A DNA stretch of 43,707 nt from Bacteroidota bacterium (GCA_036522515.1 DATDFQ010000038.1:1-43707); one strand, 5' to 3'. Shown: positions 15,504 to 24,273, counted from the first letter of the stretch. Notes: generated by a model from the sequence alone, not told the origin. Translations and numbers: made by a program.

Positions 15504-15582
15504 TGTCATCCTGAGCGAAGCGAAGGATCTCGCAGCTCGGAAAGACGAGATCCTTCGGTCGCTACGCTCCCTCAGGATGACA
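15504..15582. repeat. 79-bp inverted element with TGTCATCCTGAG ends
   Basis: TGTCATCCTGAGCGAAGCGA through GGATCTCG on the left is repeated in inverted form on the right, CGAGATCCTTCGGTCGCTAC through CTCAGGATGACA, around a loop of about 13 nt. The right arm has an 8-nt insertion relative to the left. Related ends occur at 14335-14536, and a half copy at 11995-12027. It lies between the divergent T9SS gene and the amidohydrolase gene. Confidence 0.75.
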
Positions 15583-15614
15583 TGTTCGATCTAACCCTGA
15601 TTCTACCTCAAGTC

Positions 15615-15643
15615 TTGCATCCTTCGCTCCATCTGCGTATCTT
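15615..15643 (+). promoter_or_regulatory. Sigma70-type promoter of the PD40/amidohydrolase gene
   Basis: TTGCAT (15615-15620), a 17-bp spacer and TATCTT (15638-15643). The leader to the ATG at 15685 would be about 35 nt. Confidence 0.5.
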
Positions 15644-15684
15644 GCTCAACATTACCCGAATCCCTCACTCTGGAAACAGGCACC

Positions 15685-18600
15685 ATGACACTCGCGAAAC
15701 GTTTGCTTCTTACCGCCGCCGCGCTCACCCTTTCTCTACACGCCGGCTTCGGCCAGGCTCCAAAAACGGACACGACCTCCGCCAAAGATACTTCAAAGAA
15801 AGCGGATCAAAAATGGGATGTCTCGGTAAAGCACGGACCGTCGACAGACATCGAATTCAATACCGACGAGGGAACGTGGATCTCGCTCGATGTGAGCCCC
15901 GACGGGAAACAGATCGTCTTTGACCTTCTCGGCGATATTTATCTCATGCCGATCGCGGGAGGAGAGGCGAAGCTGCTCGCAGGAGGAGCCGCCTACGAGG
16001 TGCAACCGCGCTTCAGCCCGGACGGAAAAAAGATATCCTTCACCAGCGACAGGGACGGATGCGATAACATCTGGATCATGGATGTCGACGGGAAGAATCC
16101 CAAGCAGATCACCAAAGAGAAGGAGCGCCAGACCAATAATGCCGTTTGGTCCTCGGACGGGCAATTCATCGTCGCGCGCAAACATTATCGCAATACCCGG
16201 TCTCTCGGCGCGGGGGAGATGTGGATGTACCACATCGGCGGGGGGGACGGCTTGCAGCTCACCAAGCGGCGCAACTGGGAACAGGATGCGGGGGAACCAT
16301 GCCTCTCTCCGGACGGCCGCTACCTCTACTATAGTGAGGATGTGAGCTCCGGCGGCGGGTTCCAGTATAACAAGGATCCGAACGGCGTTATCTACGTGAT
16401 CCAGCGGCTCGACCTCCAGACCGGGAAGACCGAACAGTACATCAACGGACAGGGCGGGTCTGTCCGTCCGCAGGTTTCTCCGGACGGCAAAACCATTGCG
16501 TTCATCCGTCGCGTCCGGTTGAAAACCGTCCTCTACCTCTATGATATCGAGAGCGGAAGGGAGACCCCCCTGTTCGACGGGTTAAACAGAGACGCGCAGG
16601 AAACCTGGGCGATCTTCGGGGTCCACCCCGGATTTTCATGGACTCCCGACGGCAACCAGATTGTCATTTCGGCGAAGGGGCATATCTGGAAGGTCGAAGT
16701 CCACCCCGAAAGCGGCGGATCGAAGCCCGCGCAGATTGCGTTCAAGGTCCATTCAAAGCAGACGATCACCGAGGCGGTCCGGTTTCCCCAGCAGGTTGCT
16801 CCGGAAAAATTCGACGTGAAGATGCTCCGCTGGGTGACGGTTTCTCCGGACCAGCACTCGGTTCTGTACACCGGATTGGGAAAGCTCTGGTTGAAGACCC
16901 TCCCGGGCGGGGCTCCGAAACGGGTGACCAACGACGAGAAGAATTTTGAGTGGTTTCCCTCCTTCTCCCCGAACGGAAAATGGATCGCCTACGTTTCGTG
17001 GAACGACGACGAACAGGCCGCGGTCTGGAAAGTGAAACCCGACGGTTCCTCGAGAACGAAGATCACCACTCTCCGCGGGCACTATGCGGAACCGTCCTTC
17101 TCTCCCGACGGTTCGAAAATCGTCTTCGCCCGCACGGGCGGTGATAACCTGACGGGCGGCACCTACAGCAAGGAACAGGGTATCTACTGGGTTTCCTCCG
17201 ACGGCGGCAAACCCTCCCTCATCACCGAGGAGGGAAGTAAACCCCTTTTCAGTAAAAGCGGAGAGAGAATCTTCCTCCTCTCCAACGAGGGGGAGAAGAA
17301 CGCTCTGATCAGCGTCGGCCTCCACGGCGAACAACGGCGCGTCCATCTCCTTTCAGACAACGCCCAGGAGATCATTCCGTCGCCTGACGAACGGTGGATC
17401 GCGCTGGTGGAACGATTCAACGCCTACATCGCGGTGTTCCCGAAAACGGGCCAGCCCGTTTCGATCGGCCCGGGAACCTCGGAATACCCGGTGAAGCGCG
17501 TCACCCGCGACGCGGGGACCTACCTCGATTGGTCCGCCGACAGCAAGAAACTCTACTGGTCGCTCGGTCCGCAACTCTACTCCCGCGACCTTACCAATAC
17601 GTTCAAGTTTGTGACGGGCGCGCGGGATTCCATACAGGAAAAACCCGACACCGCCGGAATCCCCATCGGGTTTTCCGCACTCACGGACAATCCGACCGGT
17701 TCGATCGCGCTCACCGGGGCTACAATCATCACGATGAAGGGCGATGAAGTAATCAAGGATGCGACCATTCTTGTGGAACGCAATCGGATCGTCGCGGTGG
17801 GGCCTTCCGGCAAGGTGCCGGTCCCGAAATCGGCGCTGAAGTTCGATGTGACAGGAAAAACCATTATGCCGGGAATGATCGACGTCCATGCCCACGTCGG
17901 CTTCGAGCAACTCACCCCCCATGCGGACTGGCGATACTACGCCAACCTCGCATTCGGTGTGACGACCTCCCACGATCCTTCCTCCAATACGGAGATGGTG
18001 TTTTCAAACTCGGAATTGATCAGGGCCGGGTTGATTGTCGGGCCGAGGCTCTATTCGACCGGAGCGATCCTGTACGGCGCGGAGGCGCCTTTTAAGGCGG
18101 TCATCAATAATTTCGACGACGCGATGTCGAACCTGCGCCGGCTCAAGGCGGTGGGGGCGTTCACCGTGAAGAGTTACAATCAGCCGAGGAGGGATCAGCG
18201 CCAGCAAATCATCGAGGCCGCGCGCGCGCTCGAGATGATGGTGGTTCCGGAAGGCGGCTCGACGTTCTTCTGGAATATGTCGATGATTCTCGACGGGCAC
18301 ACGGGCATCGAACATTCCATTCCGGTCTCGCCGCTGTATAAAGACGCGATTACGCTCCTCTCGAAAAGCAAAACGGGCTGGACACCGACGCTCATCGTGA
18401 GCTACGGGGGGTTGTTCGGAGAGAACTACTGGTACATGAAGGAAAAGGTATGGCAGAACGAGCATCTCCTGCAGTTCACGCCGCGGGAGGTGATCGATTC
18501 CCGGTCACGGCGAAGGATGATGGCCGAGGAGGACGACTTCAACCATGTCGAGAACGCAAAGTCGGTGAAGACGGCCCTCGACGCCGGGGCGAAGGTTCAG

Positions 18601-18978
18601 TTGGGGGCGCACGGACAATTGCAGGGGCTCGGGGCGCACTGGGAGCTCTGGATGCTCGCCCAGGGGGGGATGACTCCCCTTGAAGCGATCCGGTGTGCTA
18701 CGCTCTACGGCGCGCAGTATATCGGACTCGACAAAGACCTCGGATCGCTCGAACCGGGAAAACTCGCCGACCTAGTTATCATGGACAAGAATCCGCTCGA
18801 AAACATCGAAAACACCGAATCGGTGAAGTATGTGATGAAGAACGGACGGCTCTACGACAGCTGGACAATGGATGAGATCGGAAACCATCCGAAGAAGCGT
18901 GGAAAATTCTATTGGGAATCCGCGTCCCTGCGGGGAGCATCGGGAATCGGAACGGGCGCCGGGATGGGAGACGACTGA
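15685..18978 (+). CDS. Secreted PD40 beta-propeller/amidohydrolase fusion protein
   Basis: A 1097-residue exported protein with a signal peptide (residues 1-23, ending HAGFGQ). Residues about 50-650 are TolB/PD40-type propeller repeats, recognised by recurring (F/V)SPDGKxIxF motifs (RFSPDGKKISFTSDR, QVSPDGKTIAFIRR, SFSPDGSKIVFAR). Residues about 670-1080 are an amidohydrolase domain. Metal-site candidates are His735 and His737 (DVHAHV), Lys829 (TVKSYNQ), His872 and His877 (DGHTGIEHS), and His976 (LGAHGQLQGLGAHWEL). The C-terminal motif LGSLEPGKLADLVIMD is typical of imidazolonepropionase-like hydrolases. Large fusions of this build are widespread in Bacteroidota and Proteobacteria. The substrate is unknown; a peptide-like or cyclic amide is possible. 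It probably acts in the periplasm or outside the cell. A promoter precedes it, and it appears monocistronic. Confidence 0.93.
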   Translation: MTLAKRLLLTAAALTLSLHAGFGQAPKTDTTSAKDTSKKADQKWDVSVKHGPSTDIEFNTDEGTWISLDVSPDGKQIVFDLLGDIYLMPIAGGEAKLLAGGAAYEVQPRFSPDGKKISFTSDRDGCDNIWIMDVDGKNPKQITKEKERQTNNAVWSSDGQFIVARKHYRNTRSLGAGEMWMYHIGGGDGLQLTKRRNWEQDAGEPCLSPDGRYLYYSEDVSSGGGFQYNKDPNGVIYVIQRLDLQTGKTEQYINGQGGSVRPQVSPDGKTIAFIRRVRLKTVLYLYDIESGRETPLFDGLNRDAQETWAIFGVHPGFSWTPDGNQIVISAKGHIWKVEVHPESGGSKPAQIAFKVHSKQTITEAVRFPQQVAPEKFDVKMLRWVTVSPDQHSVLYTGLGKLWLKTLPGGAPKRVTNDEKNFEWFPSFSPNGKWIAYVSWNDDEQAAVWKVKPDGSSRTKITTLRGHYAEPSFSPDGSKIVFARTGGDNLTGGTYSKEQGIYWVSSDGGKPSLITEEGSKPLFSKSGERIFLLSNEGEKNALISVGLHGEQRRVHLLSDNAQEIIPSPDERWIALVERFNAYIAVFPKTGQPVSIGPGTSEYPVKRVTRDAGTYLDWSADSKKLYWSLGPQLYSRDLTNTFKFVTGARDSIQEKPDTAGIPIGFSALTDNPTGSIALTGATIITMKGDEVIKDATILVERNRIVAVGPSGKVPVPKSALKFDVTGKTIMPGMIDVHAHVGFEQLTPHADWRYYANLAFGVTTSHDPSSNTEMVFSNSELIRAGLIVGPRLYSTGAILYGAEAPFKAVINNFDDAMSNLRRLKAVGAFTVKSYNQPRRDQRQQIIEAARALEMMVVPEGGSTFFWNMSMILDGHTGIEHSIPVSPLYKDAITLLSKSKTGWTPTLIVSYGGLFGENYWYMKEKVWQNEHLLQFTPREVIDSRSRRRMMAEEDDFNHVENAKSVKTALDAGAKVQLGAHGQLQGLGAHWELWMLAQGGMTPLEAIRCATLYGAQYIGLDKDLGSLEPGKLADLVIMDKNPLENIENTESVKYVMKNGRLYDSWTMDEIGNHPKKRGKFYWESASLRGASGIGTGAGMGDD

Positions 18979-19004
18979 GACGCTCGGGCGGCGCATGCGC
19001 GCTA

Positions 19005-19033
19005 TTGACATTAAGGTGCGGCTTTTGTAGATT
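19005..19033 (+). promoter_or_regulatory. Sigma70-type promoter of the second receiver-only regulator
   Basis: TTGACA (19005-19010), a perfect -35 consensus, is followed after 17 bp by TAGATT (19028-19033). The leader to the ATG at 19067 would be about 27 nt. Confidence 0.65.
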
Positions 19034-19066
19034 TTCTGCTCGAACGCATTACCATCAGACTAGGTT

Positions 19067-19450
19067 ATGGGGGACATGAAGCAAAATCCGAGGATGCTCT
19101 GCGTCGACGACAATCCCGATCTGCGCAGAACACTCGAACAGCAATTTGAAAATGAGGATTTTGTCGTCGATACGGCGGGCGACGGAGAGTCCGCTCTTAA
19201 GAAAATTACGGCGGCCGGCTACGACATCGTCCTGCTCGACGTGAAAATGCCGAACATGAACGGGCTGGCGGTGCTTCAGGAAATGAAACGGTTAGGCAAG
19301 CTGACGAACGTGATCATGCTGACCGGCATCGACGACACGCAGGTCGCGCTCGAATGCGTCAAACTCGGCGCAAGAGACTTCATTCAGAAGCCGTATGATC
19401 CCGAGGAGTTGCTTCACATCGTGAACAGAGTCCTGAGCGCGCAGGAGTAG
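19067..19450 (+). CDS. Receiver-only response regulator (CheY-like)
   Basis: A 127-residue receiver domain: MLCVDDNPD (acidic pair at 14-15), phospho-acceptor Asp58 in VLLDVKMPNMNG, Thr in MLTGID, and conserved Lys in QKPYDPEEL. There is no output domain. A second in-frame ATG at 19076 is possible, but the first leaves a normal leader from the strong promoter. It is monocistronic and convergent with the DUF3098 gene (13-bp gap). Its kinase is not identifiable here. Confidence 0.92.
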   Translation: MGDMKQNPRMLCVDDNPDLRRTLEQQFENEDFVVDTAGDGESALKKITAAGYDIVLLDVKMPNMNGLAVLQEMKRLGKLTNVIMLTGIDDTQVALECVKLGARDFIQKPYDPEELLHIVNRVLSAQE

Positions 19451-19463
19451 CGGGCGCGGGGGG

Positions 19464-19748
19464 TTAGTTTCCGGGCGAGTCGGAGGCAGGCTTGCCGGCA
19501 GAATCAGCTTTGGGTTTCTTCCGGTACATGATTCCGACGGGAATGATCACGCAATAGCCGAGAAGGAGCAGGAGAGGTGCGAGGGTGAGCTGCCGGAACC
19601 CTTCCACCACGTTTCCCGAGAGCGCCACATACCCCATCACGATCACCACGAGACCGATTCCCAGGATCACGAAGTTTTCCTTCTCAAGCGGGAATGTCAG
19701 GTCCGGTTTCCCCTTCTTGAGCTGTTTCCCCTTTTCAACTTTTGCCAT
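19464..19748 (-). CDS. DUF3098 family membrane protein
   Basis: A 94-residue protein: basic N-terminus, then FPLEKENFVILGIGLVVIVMGYVALSG (membrane helix 1, about 26-45), then GFRQLTLAPLLLLLGYCVIIPVGIMYR (helix 2, about 52-75), and a Ser/Pro-rich tail. The FPLxKxNF...G and RxxTLAPxxLLxGY pattern matches DUF3098 as I recall it from Bacteroidota and relatives. In those genomes it often lies near the cell-division gene ftsX, which is not present here. Function unknown. Confidence 0.8.
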   Translation of the reverse strand: MAKVEKGKQLKKGKPDLTFPLEKENFVILGIGLVVIVMGYVALSGNVVEGFRQLTLAPLLLLLGYCVIIPVGIMYRKKPKADSAGKPASDSPGN

Positions 19749-19775
19749 GGCGCCTAAGATGATGTTGTAGGTTCC

Positions 19776-19803
19776 AATCTAACGAATTCCGGAGAGTATT
19801 CAA
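19776..19803 (-). promoter_or_regulatory. Promoter of the DUF3098 gene
   Basis: On the minus strand TTGAAT (19803-19798), a 16-bp spacer and TAGATT (19781-19776), about 25 nt upstream of the ATG at 19748. Confidence 0.5.
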
Positions 19804-19813
19804 AACAATTCTT

Positions 19814-19922
19814 CTCGTTCCGCCACTCTGCGGCGGAACGCCTACCGGGACGCTCTGCGACCCATCCTGGTTGCGGCGCAGAGCGCCGCAGAATGCGTTC
19901 CCACGCAGAGCGTGGGAACGAG
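19814..19922 (-). repeat. 109-bp composite element of four hairpins, copy 2 (inverted)
   Basis: Reverse-complemented, this segment has the same ends (CTCGTTCC, GGAACGAG), the same length and the same order of four palindromes as copy 1 at 14371-14479. It differs mainly in the third hairpin, whose left arm is degraded (GGTCGCAGAGCGTCCC). It begins 9 bp after the lolD stop, so it may also serve as the 3' end of the aspS-lolD transcript. Confidence 0.8.
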
Positions 19923-19931
19923 ACAAACGGG

Positions 19932-20639
19932 CTAAGACTTGCCGCCCTCCATCGCTTCCAGCCGTCCGTCCGCCATCCGGAACACCCGGTTCGACTCCCC
20001 CGCGAATTTCTCGTTATGCGTCACGATGAGAAACGTCTGATTCGCCGTCCGGTTGAGCTCCAGCAACAATTCATGAAGGTGTCCGCTCGCGACGGAATCG
20101 AGATTTCCGGAGGGTTCATCAGCGAGGACGATCGGGGGATCGTTCGCGAGGGCGCGCGCCACGGCGACCCGCTGCTGTTCCCCGCCGGAAAGCTCGGAGG
20201 GGCGATGGTGGAGGCGGGCTTCGAGGCCGACATTGGCGAGTAACGTTGTCCCCTTCGCCGCCGCAGCATCTCTCGGCACCCTCTGGATCATCATCGGGAT
20301 CATTACATTCTCGAGGGCCGTAAATTCCGCAAGGAGATGATGAAACTGGAAAACGAACCCCACGCTTCCGCCTCGCACTCGCGCGAGTTCTTCCTCTCCC
20401 AGGAGGCCGATATTTTTCCCCATCCAGAAGACCTCCCCGCCTGATGGACGGTCGAGGCCGCCCAGAATGTGAAGCAGCGTGCTTTTCCCCGAGCCCGAAG
20501 CGCCCACGATGGAGACAACCTCTCCCCGATTGACTTCGAGGTCGATCCCCCTCAGCACCTGGAGCGGAACGTCCGATTTCCCGGCCAGGCGGTAGGCTTT
20601 TTGAATATTAGCGCAGCGTACGATCGGTTCCTGTTCCAT
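19932..20639 (-). CDS. lolD: LolD-type ABC transporter ATP-binding protein
   Basis: A 235-residue MacB/LolD-family ATPase: Walker [11 protein letters not shown]-loop [21 protein letters not shown], signature [15 protein letters not shown], Walker [13 protein letters not shown], and H-loop VTHN. It powers release of lipoproteins from the inner membrane for transfer to the outer membrane. I start it at the ATG at 20639 (MEQEPIVRC). The longer frame to 20849 reads through the upstream permease gene in another phase and is not real. It follows the second permease by 4 bp and is the last gene of the operon. Confidence 0.93.
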   Translation of the reverse strand: MEQEPIVRCANIQKAYRLAGKSDVPLQVLRGIDLEVNRGEVVSIVGASGSGKSTLLHILGGLDRPSGGEVFWMGKNIGLLGEEELARVRGGSVGFVFQFHHLLAEFTALENVMIPMMIQRVPRDAAAAKGTTLLANVGLEARLHHRPSELSGGEQQRVAVARALANDPPIVLADEPSGNLDSVASGHLHELLLELNRTANQTFLIVTHNEKFAGESNRVFRMADGRLEAMEGGKS

Positions 20640-20643
20640 GCTA

Positions 20644-21885
20644 TTATTCCCAGCGCAAGACTTCAACGGGATGAGTCCCGGCGGCCCGGCGGGCGGGGTA
20701 ATACGCCGCAAGGAATGAAAGCCCGGCGGAGGCGAGGCTGATGGCAAGAAAGTCCGTCCAGCGGATCTCCACGGGGATCGCAGGAATGATATAGACCGTA
20801 GGGTCGAGCGGAAAGATCTGGTACCGGATCTGCACCAGAAGGACCCCAAGCCCGATCACGATCCCCAGCACCGTTCCGGCAAGACCGATCAGCAGGCCCT
20901 CCGCCATGAACAACCGGACGATTCGGTTCGGCGTCATCCCCATCGCCTTGAGGACACCGATATCGCGCCGTTTCTCGATCACCGTCATGGTCAAAGACCC
21001 GAGCATGTTGAAGGTCGCGACCAGAATGATGAGGCAGAGGAGGACGTACGCCGACCAGCGTTCCATTTTCATCACCGAGTAGAGGCTCTTGTGCAAATCG
21101 TACCAGGTCGACACCGACAGATCCGGCGGAAGCTGGCCTGCAAGCCGGGAGCGGGCGTCCTCCGCGTCGTTGAAATCCGTAAGCCGGAGGTCCACCCCGC
21201 TGTATTTTCCCTCAAGATTGAAGAGCTTCTGGGCAGCCCCGGTGGAAATGTAGGCGTAGCCCGCGTCGTAGTCTTTATTATTGGATTCGAAGATTCCGCT
21301 GATCCGGAACTTCATAGTTTGCGGGCCGGCGAGGCCCGCCAGGCCCGCCAGGTCCGATCGAAATCCCGAGGGACTCACCACGGCGATCTCATCGCCGACG
21401 ATCGACGCGAGCCTGTCCGCGAGCGTCAGTCCGATCACGATGCCGTCGGCGCCGGTTGAATCATGGAAGGCAAGCGAGCCCAGGATCATTTTATCCCGGA
21501 GGCCGGAGACCTCGCCGATCCTCTCCTGATCGACACCGCGAATGTAGACGACCTTGTTGTAGGACCTCGCCACGAGCATTCCCTTGCCGGAGACGAAGGG
21601 TGCGAACGCCTTGAGCTCCGGGAGCCGGCGCAAGACCTTCCCGATCGCATCCACATCCCCGTCCGTGAGAGTCCCGCGCCGTTCGATCCGCACGTGGGGA
21701 TCGAAGCCGACGAGGACGGAAGTGACGACTCCGTTAAAGCCGTTGAAGACCGAAAGGGCGATGAGGAGCGCGGCCACTCCGACGGTGATTCCGACGACGG
21801 AAATCAGGCTGATCACGTTGATAAACCGCATGCTCTGCTTCGAAGTAAGATACCTGCGGGCGATATACCGTTCGACCTGGCCCAT
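20644..21885 (-). CDS. LolC/LolE-type lipoprotein-releasing permease (second)
   Basis: A 413-residue FtsX/MacB-type permease with one N-terminal membrane helix (about 20-45), a large periplasmic domain, and three C-terminal helices (about 275-400). The N-terminal pattern IARRYLTSKQSMRFINVISLISVVGITVGVAALLIALSVFNGF is typical of LolC/LolE. The loop contains a small tandem amplification, SDLAGLAGLAGPQ, from a repeated GGCGGGCCT-like unit near 21330-21355. It sits 3 bp after the first permease and 4 bp before lolD. Which copy corresponds to LolC and which to LolE cannot be decided by eye. Confidence 0.9.
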   Translation of the reverse strand: MGQVERYIARRYLTSKQSMRFINVISLISVVGITVGVAALLIALSVFNGFNGVVTSVLVGFDPHVRIERRGTLTDGDVDAIGKVLRRLPELKAFAPFVSGKGMLVARSYNKVVYIRGVDQERIGEVSGLRDKMILGSLAFHDSTGADGIVIGLTLADRLASIVGDEIAVVSPSGFRSDLAGLAGLAGPQTMKFRISGIFESNNKDYDAGYAYISTGAAQKLFNLEGKYSGVDLRLTDFNDAEDARSRLAGQLPPDLSVSTWYDLHKSLYSVMKMERWSAYVLLCLIILVATFNMLGSLTMTVIEKRRDIGVLKAMGMTPNRIVRLFMAEGLLIGLAGTVLGIVIGLGVLLVQIRYQIFPLDPTVYIIPAIPVEIRWTDFLAISLASAGLSFLAAYYPARRAAGTHPVEVLRWE

Positions 21886-21888
21886 TCT

Positions 21889-23106
21889 CTACCCGAAGCG
21901 AAGGGCTGCAATCGGATCGAGCCGTGCGGCGGCGCGCGACGGAAGCAGGGTCGTGAGGAGCGAGACGAGGAGCGCGACAGCGGTGACGATGAGAAAATTC
22001 TCCGGCCGGAGCAGGATCGGAACCGCATTCATATAATAGATTTCCGACGGGAGCGAGATGATCCTGAAAGTCAGCTGGAGCCAGCAGCAAAGGTAAGCGA
22101 GAGCGTTTCCGAAGGCGACACCCACGGAGGCGATGCAGAGGCCCTGCAGTATGAAAATTCTTCTTATGAGCGCCGGCCCCGCGCCGAGGGATTTCAGGAT
22201 CGCGATCGCCCTGATCTTCTCGAGGACGAACATCAGGATCGTGCCGATGATATTCACGGTCGCCACGACGCTGATGAGGCTCAGGAGGACCGGCGAAAGT
22301 TTCTTCTGGAGCTCCACCCAGGAGAAGAGGTTGCGGTAGAGTTGAAAGACGGTGCGCGTAAAATGGGGGTACCCCAGGACGGTCTCGATCTGCGCCGCCA
22401 CCTGATCGACCGCATTGATATCCGTGACCAACACGTCGAAGCCCGACACATCGTCCTCCATCCGGAACAGGTTCTGAGCGTCCCTCAGCGCGGTGAACGC
22501 ATAGATGTCGTCAAATTCCGCCATGCCCGATTCGTAGATCCCGACGAGCTGAAACTGCTTCGCCCGCGGCTGGGTCGAAGGCACGGTCCCGGAGGGGAGC
22601 GCGAAGACAACCAGTTTGTCTCCCACCGAGCAATTGAGCCTGCGCGCCAGCTTATTGCCGATGACGAGCTCCGGGCCGGCGTGTTCCCCGCCCTGCAGGA
22701 AGCGCCCGTTGACAAGCCGCTGCCTCCTGGTGACTCGATCCCGCGAGAGATCGACCCCTTTCAGGAGAATGCCGTCCACCCCATCGTGTGAACGGATCAT
22801 CCCTTCCCTGGCTGCGAAGGGCGAGATCGATTCGACGCCGGGCACCTGCTGCTCCACCCGGTCGATCGATCGGCGGTATTGCTGGAGCGGCTCATTCTGA
22901 TACCCGAGAACCTGTATCTGGGAGGTGAAGGTGACGACCTTTTCCTTGATTTCGCTCTCGAAGCCGGAGAGAACCGAAAGGGTGATGATCAGGGCTGCGG
23001 TCCCCAGCATGACGCCGAGGACCGTCATCCCGGTAATGAAGGAGAGAAAACCGGCCCGCCGGTGCGACTCCAGGTATCGCTTCGCTATGAACCAGGATGG
23101 CGACAA
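21889..23106 (-). CDS. LolC/LolE-type lipoprotein-releasing permease (first)
   Basis: A 405-residue permease with the same plan as its neighbour: WFIAKRYLESHRRAGFLSFITGMTVLGVMLGTAALIITLSVLSGFESEI at the N-terminus, a periplasmic domain, then SLISVVATVNIIGTILMFVLEKIRAIAILKSLGA and two further helices. With its neighbour and LolD it should form a LolC-LolE-LolD complex in the inner membrane. It starts 26 bp after prfB and is probably cotranscribed with it. Confidence 0.9.
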   Translation of the reverse strand: MSPSWFIAKRYLESHRRAGFLSFITGMTVLGVMLGTAALIITLSVLSGFESEIKEKVVTFTSQIQVLGYQNEPLQQYRRSIDRVEQQVPGVESISPFAAREGMIRSHDGVDGILLKGVDLSRDRVTRRQRLVNGRFLQGGEHAGPELVIGNKLARRLNCSVGDKLVVFALPSGTVPSTQPRAKQFQLVGIYESGMAEFDDIYAFTALRDAQNLFRMEDDVSGFDVLVTDINAVDQVAAQIETVLGYPHFTRTVFQLYRNLFSWVELQKKLSPVLLSLISVVATVNIIGTILMFVLEKIRAIAILKSLGAGPALIRRIFILQGLCIASVGVAFGNALAYLCCWLQLTFRIISLPSEIYYMNAVPILLRPENFLIVTAVALLVSLLTTLLPSRAAARLDPIAALRFG

Positions 23107-23132
23107 ATCGTGTCGGAAATGGGACCGGCCCG

Positions 23133-24240
23133 TTAGTTGGACTTTGCGGCGTATTCGGCCAGATAGGCGCGGATGAACTTATCGATATCCCCGTCCATCA
23201 CCGCCTGGGTGTTGCTCGTCTCGATTCCGGTCCGGTGGTCCTTGACCATGTTATACGGGTGGAAAACGTAGGAGCGGATCTGGCTCCCCCACTCGATCTT
23301 CTTCTTCGTGCTCTCGATGACGGAGCGCTTCGCCTCCTCCTCTTCCTTCCGAAGCTGGTAGAGGCGCGATTTCAACATCTTCATCGCCCGCTCCTTATTC
23401 TGAAATTGCGAACGCTCCTGCTGGCAGGCGACCACGACTCCGGTCGGGATGTGCTTGATCCGGACGGCGGTTTCGACCTTGTTGACGTTCTGGCCCCCCT
23501 TTCCGCCGGAGCGGTAGGTCGCGATTTCGAGGTCGGCGGGATTGATTTCTATCTCCACATCGTCCTCGATCTCCGGATAGATGAAGACCGACGCGAAGGA
23601 AGTGTGCCGGCGGGCGTTCGAGTCGAACGGCGAGATGCGGACCAGCCGGTGGACCCCGTTTTCCGCCTTCAGGTAGCCGTAGGCGTACTCTCCCTGCACT
23701 TCGATGGCGACGCTCTTGATCCCGGCGCCCTCGCCGGCCTGCTCGTCGAGGAGAAACGTCTTGAACCCCTTGCGTTCGCACCAGCGGATGTACATCCGGA
23801 AGAGCATTTCCGCCCAATCCTGGGCCTCCGTACCGCCCGCTCCGGCGTGAATGGTGAGGATGCAGTTCTTCGCGTCATCCTCCCCGCTCAGCATGTTCCG
23901 GAATTCCAATTCCTCCAGCGACCGCTCGATCCCCGAAACTTCGGATTCGAGTTCGGCGGTATAGGACTCGTCCGACGACTCCGTCGCGAGCTCCCGCAGC
24001 GTCTGCGCGTCGTTCAGTTTGCGCCGGATGCCCGACCATGCCTCGACCCAGACTTTGCGCCGGCTGATCTGCTGCATGACCTTCTGCGCAGCGATATTGT
24101 CGTTCCAGAAACCGGGGGCGTTCGTCTTCGCTTCGAGACCGGCTATCTCTTTTTCCTTGGCGTCGAGGTCAAAGAAAACCCCGGAGGACGTTCAGTTTTC
24201 CCTCGAGTTGCTTCAGACGGTCTTCAATTCCTTCAAACAT
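23133..24240 (-). CDS. prfB: Peptide chain release factor 2, with programmed +1 frameshift
   Basis: The ATG at 24240 opens a 23-codon frame ([23 protein letters not shown]) that ends in TGA at 24171-24169. A +1 shift at CTT-TGA-C continues as [24 protein letters not shown] and on into the main frame, ending at 23133. The full protein is about 368 residues, the normal RF2 length. RF2 features are the stop-codon recognition tripeptide SPF ([12 protein letters not shown]) and the catalytic GGQ in [20 protein letters not shown]. Release factor 2 ends translation at UGA and UAA and controls its own level through this frameshift. Neighbours are the AtuA-like pair upstream and lolC/E downstream. Annotating only the second frame (from 24077) would lose the first 54 residues. 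Confidence 0.96.
24168..24180 (-). promoter_or_regulatory. Programmed +1 frameshift site of prfB
   Basis: Minus-strand codons GGT TTT CTT TGA C: slippery CTT at 24174-24172, in-frame TGA at 24171-24169, C at 24168. A purine-rich CGGGG just upstream can act as the internal Shine-Dalgarno, as in the classical E. coli site. Low RF2 slows termination at the TGA and favours the shift. Confidence 0.93.
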
Positions 24241-24273
24241 GTTCATGTTCCTTGTGTAAGAGTTTCCGGCGGC

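Noticed and set aside
20640..20849. N-terminal extension of LolD
   Set aside because: It lies entirely inside the upstream permease gene and reads as Ser/Arg/Pro-rich noise. The ATG at 20639 gives the family's normal start.
24077..24240. prfB as a frameshifted pseudogene
   Set aside because: The TGA after codon 23 lies in the classical CTT-TGA-C context, and the joined product has normal RF2 length with intact SPF and GGQ motifs.
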